The notes under the pieces are model-generated. The model did no database searches and was not told the origin of the DNA. It saw only the letters and a list, made by a program, of their open reading frames with translations. A stretch of DNA of 9,369 bases, from contig CAAEVU010000267.1 in assembly GCA_900759575.1 (NCBI GenBank), positions 1-9,369 of the forward strand. Direction: 5' to 3'. The stretch's first letter is position 1. The number at the start of each line of letters is the position of its first letter. This stretch comes from Clostridia bacterium (GTDB lineage: Bacteria; Bacillota; Clostridia; Oscillospirales; Acutalibacteraceae). The position numbers and the translations under genes are program-made. This document shows positions 5,768-9,369 of this stretch, in pieces.

Positions 5768-6901
5768 TTATTTTGTATCCTGTTGAACCGGTGCTGAGCT
5801 GCTGGTAGCTTCGCGAATTTTTTTACGCCGATACCAGAATTGATCTGCCACCACGAAGATCGCGCCGGCAATCACCACCAGGTAATAGGTGAAAAACCGC
5901 CAGACCATCACCGCAGCATACAGGTCGTCGTTGACAAAATAGTTCCGAAAGAATGAGGAAAAACCGATCTCCTGTGCACCGGATGCTCCTGGCATGGGCA
6001 TGAACGACACGGAAACTTGCAGTAGGCTCTGCACCGCCACAATCTCCACGTAGCTTACGTCGTGATACCCGAAAGCCCGGAAAATAAAATAGATCACGCT
6101 CATCTGCAAAATAAACTGTGGGATGGAAAGAAGCACTCCCGCGATCAAGCTTTTCTGTTTCCCACGGAAATCGTCGGTGTAACTGCCAAAATCCGCTTCA
6201 AACTTGTCCATCGACTCAAACAGATTCTTCCGCTTTCTCAGAAAACGGAATTTCCCCACCAGCCATTTGGCGATTTTACAGAGAAAATGGAGTACGGGCT
6301 TGAAAAACAACGAAACAAAAAACACAATGGAACAGCCGTTTACGACCAATCCCAGAATAATGAAAGGAATGATCCCGGAATTTTCCGCCAACAGTTTTCC
6401 ATACATTCCAATAAACGATGCGGCTGACACCAGTACAAAAGCGCACTGGAAACACACAAATTTCATGATGAGCACTGCGGTAGAAATCCCTACAGGGATT
6501 TTGTCCCGAAGAAGATATGCCGCCTGCATGGGCTGTCCCCCTGTAGAGCTGGGGGTAATATAGGAATAATACAGGCCGATCAAGGCGTTTTTCAGGCCCG
6601 TTGTAACTTTAACCCGATATCCTTGGCTGTGCAGCAATAACCGGAAAATTTCCCCTTCAAAAAGGAAATAAATCAGAATGATCACCACTGCTAAAATCAA
6701 ATAGCCCGGCGTCAAATTGCTGATGGTGTAAAATACGCTCCCGAATTTTTGATTCAGCAATCCAAACAGCAAAACCGCGATAATTGTGGCGGCAATATAC
6801 AGCAAACTCCAGGGAATACGCTTTTTTTCCTTGCGCTCCTCCTGGACGAGGATATCTTCCCCCTTTGAAAGCTCTGTTGCCTTTTTTTCCTGTTTCTCCA
6901 T
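5768..6901 (-). CDS. Flippase-like multi-pass membrane protein (LPG synthase TM-region family)
   Basis: The protein has 377 residues from the ATG at 6901. Seen: a charged cytoplasmic N-terminus (1-29) and about eight hydrophobic segments (near 31-49, 65-82, 103-120, 137-165, 177-200, 251-278, 284-303, 328-352). The family signatures GLYYSYITPSSTGGQP (109-124) and FMPMPGASGAQE (300-311) are present, as is a charged C-terminus. These signatures place it in the flippase-like/UPF0104 group, related to the membrane half of MprF. MprF itself also carries a lysyl-transferase domain, which is absent here. Lipid or precursor translocation is inferred from the family, not shown. Start: neither ATG has a good ribosome binding site. 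6901 (GGTGG 3 bases upstream) gives a usual charged N-terminus; 6961 would add 20 residues. It is probably the first gene of an operon with the GNAT gene. Confidence 0.85.
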   Translation of the reverse strand: MEKQEKKATELSKGEDILVQEERKEKKRIPWSLLYIAATIIAVLLFGLLNQKFGSVFYTISNLTPGYLILAVVIILIYFLFEGEIFRLLLHSQGYRVKVTTGLKNALIGLYYSYITPSSTGGQPMQAAYLLRDKIPVGISTAVLIMKFVCFQCAFVLVSAASFIGMYGKLLAENSGIIPFIILGLVVNGCSIVFFVSLFFKPVLHFLCKIAKWLVGKFRFLRKRKNLFESMDKFEADFGSYTDDFRGKQKSLIAGVLLSIPQFILQMSVIYFIFRAFGYHDVSYVEIVAVQSLLQVSVSFMPMPGASGAQEIGFSSFFRNYFVNDDLYAAVMVWRFFTYYLVVIAGAIFVVADQFWYRRKKIREATSSSAPVQQDTK

Positions 6902-6990
6902 GATCCACCGTTCCGTTCTAAAACTTAATCCGCCACAATAGAGCGTTTTACTACTTGACATATCACTTCTGGCTTACTGTATTTCGTGCC

Positions 6991-7021
6991 GGGAAGTGTT
7001 TTCCTTCCCTGGAAATTCCAG
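6991..7021 (-). repeat. Two adjacent inverted repeats in the flippase leader
   Basis: CTGGAA-A-TTCCAG (7009-7021) touches a second repeat, GGGAAG (6991-6996) with CTTCCC (7004-7009) and a 7-base loop. Both lie in the predicted 5' leader of the flippase-like gene, just downstream of its promoter. They could be an operator or RNA structure. No T-run follows, so it is not a terminator. Confidence 0.4.
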
Positions 7022-7036
7022 CAAACTGCGCCGTTT

Positions 7037-7066
7037 ATTGTATCACACCACCCCTATGGGACGCAA
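7037..7066 (-). promoter_or_regulatory. Promoter of the flippase-like/GNAT operon
   Basis: On the minus strand TTGCGT (7061-7066) and TACAAT (7037-7042) are 18 bp apart, with TGA before the -10 (extended -10). Transcription would start near 7030. No terminator separates it from coaX upstream, so some readthrough from coaX is also possible. Confidence 0.65.
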
Positions 7067-7088
7067 ATATCCGGCTCTTACAAGTTCC

Positions 7089-7862
7089 TTACGATTGACT
7101 AGCATGGTCGTAAATCACTTTTAATCCGTCCAGAAGCAGAGTATCGCTGCACTCCACTTTTCTGTGGCAGTGTTCCACCACCAGCCCTGCCAAGCCGCCG
7201 GTGGCGATCACCCGGCAGGAATACCCCAATTCTTCTTCCATTCTGTCACAAAGGCCATCCAGCATGGCTGCGGCACCGTACAATACTCCCGATTGGAGGC
7301 ACTCCGCTGTATCCCGTCCCACCACATGGGCAGGTGTATCCAGACTAACCGAGGACAGCAGCGCTGCCCGGCTAGTCAAGGCGTCCAAAGAAACCCCTAC
7401 GCCCGGCACAATGGCGCCCCCCACCATCACGCCGTCCTTATCCAAAACAGCCAAAGTAGTGGCCGTTCCCATATCCACCACAATGCAGGGGCAAGAATAC
7501 AACGCTTTTGCCCCAACGCATCCGGCGATCAAGTCCGGTCCAGTGGTTTCCGGCTGGGAAATGGCAATGGGGAAAAATTCCTTCACCGCTTGATAATTTA
7601 CAATGAGCGGTTTGACGGAAAAGAGTTTTTTTACCGCATGAGAAAGATAGCCCGTCAATTTGGGCACTACGGAACTGAGTACGGCTCCTGTAATATTGGC
7701 GCGGCGCACACCATACAGGTGCAAAATATCCCGGAGCTCTATGGCATACTGATCTTCCATACGGGAAGCATCTGTGGCCATACGGGAAACAAACCGCAGT
7801 TTTTCCCCTTCGAACACGCCGACTGTAATATTGGTGTTGCCTACATCCAACGCTAAAAGCAT
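7089..7862 (-). CDS. coaX: Type III pantothenate kinase CoaX
   Basis: The protein has 257 residues, normal for the family. Role: phosphorylates pantothenate, the first step of CoA synthesis; type III enzymes resist feedback by CoA and need a monovalent cation. Seen: LLALDVGNTNITVGVF (2-17), the ASKHA phosphate loop with D6; ETTGPDLIAG (105-114) with D110, where family members usually have GADR or GPDR; VVDMGTATT (128-136) with D130; GGAIVPGV (148-155); and IATGGLA (219-225). The start ATG at 7862 has AAAGGAGGA six bases upstream. It is transcribed alone from the extended -10 at 7918-7926, divergent from feoA. Some family members replace CoaA or CoaE-linked kinases; nothing else of the CoA pathway is in this window. 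Confidence 0.96.
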   Translation of the reverse strand: MLLALDVGNTNITVGVFEGEKLRFVSRMATDASRMEDQYAIELRDILHLYGVRRANITGAVLSSVVPKLTGYLSHAVKKLFSVKPLIVNYQAVKEFFPIAISQPETTGPDLIAGCVGAKALYSCPCIVVDMGTATTLAVLDKDGVMVGGAIVPGVGVSLDALTSRAALLSSVSLDTPAHVVGRDTAECLQSGVLYGAAAMLDGLCDRMEEELGYSCRVIATGGLAGLVVEHCHRKVECSDTLLLDGLKVIYDHASQS

Positions 7863-7917
7863 GGCAAATCCTCCTTTTGCGAGGCTTACCTTTCCCCCGC
7901 ACCGGTATTTATCGAAT

Positions 7918-7926
7918 AGTATAGCA
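7918..7926 (-). promoter_or_regulatory. coaX extended -10 promoter
   Basis: On the minus strand TGC-TATACT (7918-7926) is a good extended -10 element. No convincing -35 is seen 16-18 bp upstream. Transcription would start near 7911, about 50 bases before the coaX ATG. Confidence 0.55.
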
Positions 7927-7971
7927 CAATTCTTCTCCGGGAGGAAGGAATTCCCCTTAGTTCTTTCTTAG

Positions 7972-7984
7972 AATTGTCCCAATT
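7972..7984. repeat. Inverted repeat AATTG-TCC-CAATT between coaX and feoA
   Basis: A perfect 5 bp inverted repeat with a 3-base spacer lies in the divergent coaX-feoA gap, about 40 bases before the feoA -35. The gap is AT-rich with no reading frame I would support. The repeat could be a regulator site, but it does not match the Fur or DtxR consensus as I know them. Confidence 0.25.
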
Positions 7985-8025
7985 TTTACATTCTTTGGTT
8001 TTCGGAAGGTAGTTTACGCTAATAG

Positions 8026-8054
8026 TTGACTTTTCACCGGACATGTGCTAGTTT
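8026..8054 (+). promoter_or_regulatory. feoAB promoter
   Basis: TTGACT (8026-8031) and TAGTTT (8049-8054) are 17 bp apart, with TGC before the -10 (extended -10). The transcript would begin near 8061, giving a leader of about 100 bases that holds two stem-loops before feoA. Confidence 0.6.
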
Positions 8055-8076
8055 TTATAGTAGACTAACTCGAAAG

Positions 8077-8138
8077 TGGGAGAACAAAGTCAATCTGTGA
8101 TTTTCCCATATTCCGCCGCTGTAAGCGGCCATTTTTTT
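8077..8138 (+). promoter_or_regulatory. feoA leader: stem-loop plus terminator-like hairpin
   Basis: Hairpin 1: TGGGAGAA (8077-8084) pairs with TTTTCCCA (8101-8108), 8 bp with one G-U pair and a 16-base loop. Hairpin 2: GCCGCT (8115-8120) pairs with AGCGGC (8124-8129), loop GTA, followed by CA and seven T (8132-8138). Hairpin 2 with its T-run has the form of an intrinsic terminator and ends about 21 bases before the feoA ATG. This arrangement suggests transcription attenuation of the iron-uptake operon. The controlling signal cannot be read from the sequence. Confidence 0.5.
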
Positions 8139-8159
8139 GAGAAGAAAGGGGTTCTGTCC

Positions 8160-8384
8160 ATGACCTTGCAGGAGGGAAACGCCGGTTCCCGTTATGTGGT
8201 GGAAAAACTGGATCTGCCTGTCACTTTGGAACGGCGTCTGGAAGCGTTAGGACTTATTGAAGGCACAACCATTTCGGTTATGCGCAAAAAGCGCCACGGC
8301 GCAATGATCATCAAAGTCAGAGGCACACGGTTCGCTGTGGGTTGGGGTATCTCCACCCACATCCGTGTTGCGACCGTCCAGTAA
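8160..8384 (+). CDS. feoA: Ferrous iron transport protein FeoA
   Basis: The protein has 74 residues, the usual FeoA length. Role: a small cytoplasmic SH3-like protein that assists the FeoB iron permease. Seen: LERRLEALGLIEGTTISVMRK (23-43), matching the LxxLGLxxGxxIxV pattern of the fold, and the C-terminal RGTRFAVGWGISTHIRV (54-70), matching the usual 'G..iAl...la..I.V' ending. The start ATG at 8160 has AAGGGG (8146-8151) 8 bases upstream. The frame is open back to a GTG at 8076, but that would exceed the family length and run through the leader hairpins. feoB begins 22 bases after the stop, so this is a feoAB operon. Confidence 0.93.
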   Translation: MTLQEGNAGSRYVVEKLDLPVTLERRLEALGLIEGTTISVMRKKRHGAMIIKVRGTRFAVGWGISTHIRVATVQ

Positions 8385-8406
8385 GTCCAGGAGGGAATAA
8401 AAATCT

Positions 8407-9369
8407 ATGGCACATGAATTATCCATTGGGTTTGTGGGAAATCCCAACTGTGGCAAAACCACGCTTTTTAACGCATATACTGGGGCAAACCTCAAGGTGG
8501 CCAACTGGCCCGGCGTCACTGTGGAGAAAAAAGAGGGCCTGTTTCAGTTTCACGACCATGAATACAAATTGGTGGACTTACCCGGCACATACAGTTTGAC
8601 CTCCTATACCATGGAGGAACAAGTCACCCGGCAGTATATTTTAAGCGATGACGTGGACGTGATCATCGATGTGGCCGACGCTTCCGCCTTGGAAAGAAAC
8701 CTGTACCTGACCTTACAGCTCATCGAACTTGGCAAACCGGTAATTCTGGCATTGAACATGATGGACATTGTTCAAAAACGGGGCATGGAAATCGACCTGC
8801 ACCGATTGCCGGAAATGCTGGGTATTCCTGTGATTCCCGTATCTGCCCGGCGGAAAACCGGCTTGGATATTTTGATGCACGCAGCCGCTCACCACAAGGA
8901 CCACGCGGAAGATGTTGTACCCATTCACCATCACACGGAGCAAACCCGTCACCGCCACGACCACCACGAGGAATATGTGATGGTGTACAGCGATGAGATC
9001 GAGGATAAGATCGACTTGCTGATGGACGAATTAAAGCGCCGCTATCCGGATTTGACCAATTTGCGGTGGCACGCCATCAAGCTGCTGGAAAACGATACGG
9101 AAATCACCCGTGACTATCCGGTGGACCTGCCCGATGTGTTGGATCGCAGCTATGAAAAAGACATCATCAACCAGAAATACGACTTTATCGATGAGGTCAT
9201 CCAGGAAGTCCTGGTGAACAAATCGAAAAAGGAAGCAATTACTGACCGCGCGGACCAGCTTCTCACCCATCGCGTTCTGGGCTTCCCCATTTTCCTGTGT
9301 ATTATGGCCCTGGTGTTCTTCCTCACGTTTACGGTGGGCGATTGGCTCAAAGGGTATTTCCAAATTGGC
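8407..9369 (+). CDS. feoB: Ferrous iron transporter FeoB, N-terminal 321 residues (cut by right edge)
   Basis: The open frame starts at ATG 8407 (AGGAGGGA at 8389-8396, 10 bases upstream) and runs to the edge without a stop. Role: membrane permease for Fe2+ with a cytoplasmic GTPase domain. Seen: G1 GNPNCGKT (11-18), G2 around T38 in PGVTVE, G3 DLPG (57-60), G4 NMMD (117-120) and G5 VSARRKTG (145-152). A histidine-rich stretch follows (158-187, 11 of 30 residues His), then the helical GDI domain (about 190-285) and the first membrane helix (about 290-310, GFPIFLCIMALVFFL). The rest of the permease, normally about 350-450 residues more, lies outside the window. All GTPase motifs are intact. 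Confidence 0.96.
   Translation, partial: MAHELSIGFVGNPNCGKTTLFNAYTGANLKVANWPGVTVEKKEGLFQFHDHEYKLVDLPGTYSLTSYTMEEQVTRQYILSDDVDVIIDVADASALERNLYLTLQLIELGKPVILALNMMDIVQKRGMEIDLHRLPEMLGIPVIPVSARRKTGLDILMHAAAHHKDHAEDVVPIHHHTEQTRHRHDHHEEYVMVYSDEIEDKIDLLMDELKRRYPDLTNLRWHAIKLLENDTEITRDYPVDLPDVLDRSYEKDIINQKYDFIDEVIQEVLVNKSKKEAITDRADQLLTHRVLGFPIFLCIMALVFFLTFTVGDWLKGYFQIG

Noticed and set aside
7164..7856. 230-codon plus-strand frame opposite coaX
   Set aside because: It overlaps almost all of coaX on the other strand and shows no protein motif; it is a shadow of coaX codon bias.
8113..8138. Cobalamin riboswitch in the feoA leader, suggested by CCGCCGCTGTAAGCGG
   Set aside because: Only one short block resembles the aptamer. 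The remaining conserved boxes, including the long 3' half, are missing, since the T-run and feoA follow at once. The block is explained by a simple 6 bp hairpin.
8076..8159. N-terminal extension of FeoA from the GTG at 8076
   Set aside because: No ribosome binding site precedes it, the product would exceed the FeoA length by 28 residues, and the region is occupied by two hairpins. The ATG at 8160 has a good site.

Overview
This window looks like an ordinary chromosomal stretch from a low-to-mid GC Firmicute, most likely a gut-type Clostridia related to Oscillospiraceae/Ruminococcaceae. The support is strong AGGAGG-type ribosome binding sites, frequent GTG/TTG starts, sigma-A-like promoters with 17-18 bp spacing (several with extended TGn -10), CoaX, PduL, a family 4 uracil-DNA glycosylase, QueH and FeoAB. 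The lineage is an inference from gene content and style. No 16S, tRNA, insertion sequence, CRISPR array or phage gene is visible.

Layout, left to right. (1) 1-214, minus: N-terminal part of queH (tRNA queuosine), running off the left edge, with its own promoter. (2) 410-904, plus: a YuiD/DUF212 membrane protein, divergent from queH. (3) 905-1236: a terminator, a possible 26-residue one-helix microprotein on the minus strand, and the prfC promoter and leader. (4) 1237-2832, plus: prfC (release factor 3) with a TTG start, followed closely by a terminator and a small-molecule kinase of the APH/choline kinase fold (2884-3756). (5) 3827-4393, minus: pduL, divergent from the uracil-DNA glycosylase at 4528-5106, with two back-to-back promoters between them. 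(6) 5177-6901, minus: a flippase-like membrane protein followed by a GNAT acetyltransferase, a probable two-gene operon. (7) 7089-7862, minus: coaX. (8) 8160 to the right edge, plus: feoA and feoB (ferrous iron uptake), feoB truncated by the window.

The genes are mostly independent housekeeping units: translation termination, tRNA modification, base-excision repair, CoA synthesis, acyl-phosphate metabolism and iron import. Most convergent pairs share one strong hairpin as a bidirectional terminator. CoaX (CoA supply) and PduL (acyl-CoA to acyl-phosphate) touch the same metabolism but are not co-transcribed.

I see no clearly new multi-gene system. The signals most worth a second look are in leaders and small elements: a terminator-like hairpin just before feoA, a start-stop (ATG-TAA) mini-ORF with a good ribosome binding site in the prfC leader, the microprotein at 960-1040, the terminator almost touching the kinase start, and a histidine-rich insert in FeoB.
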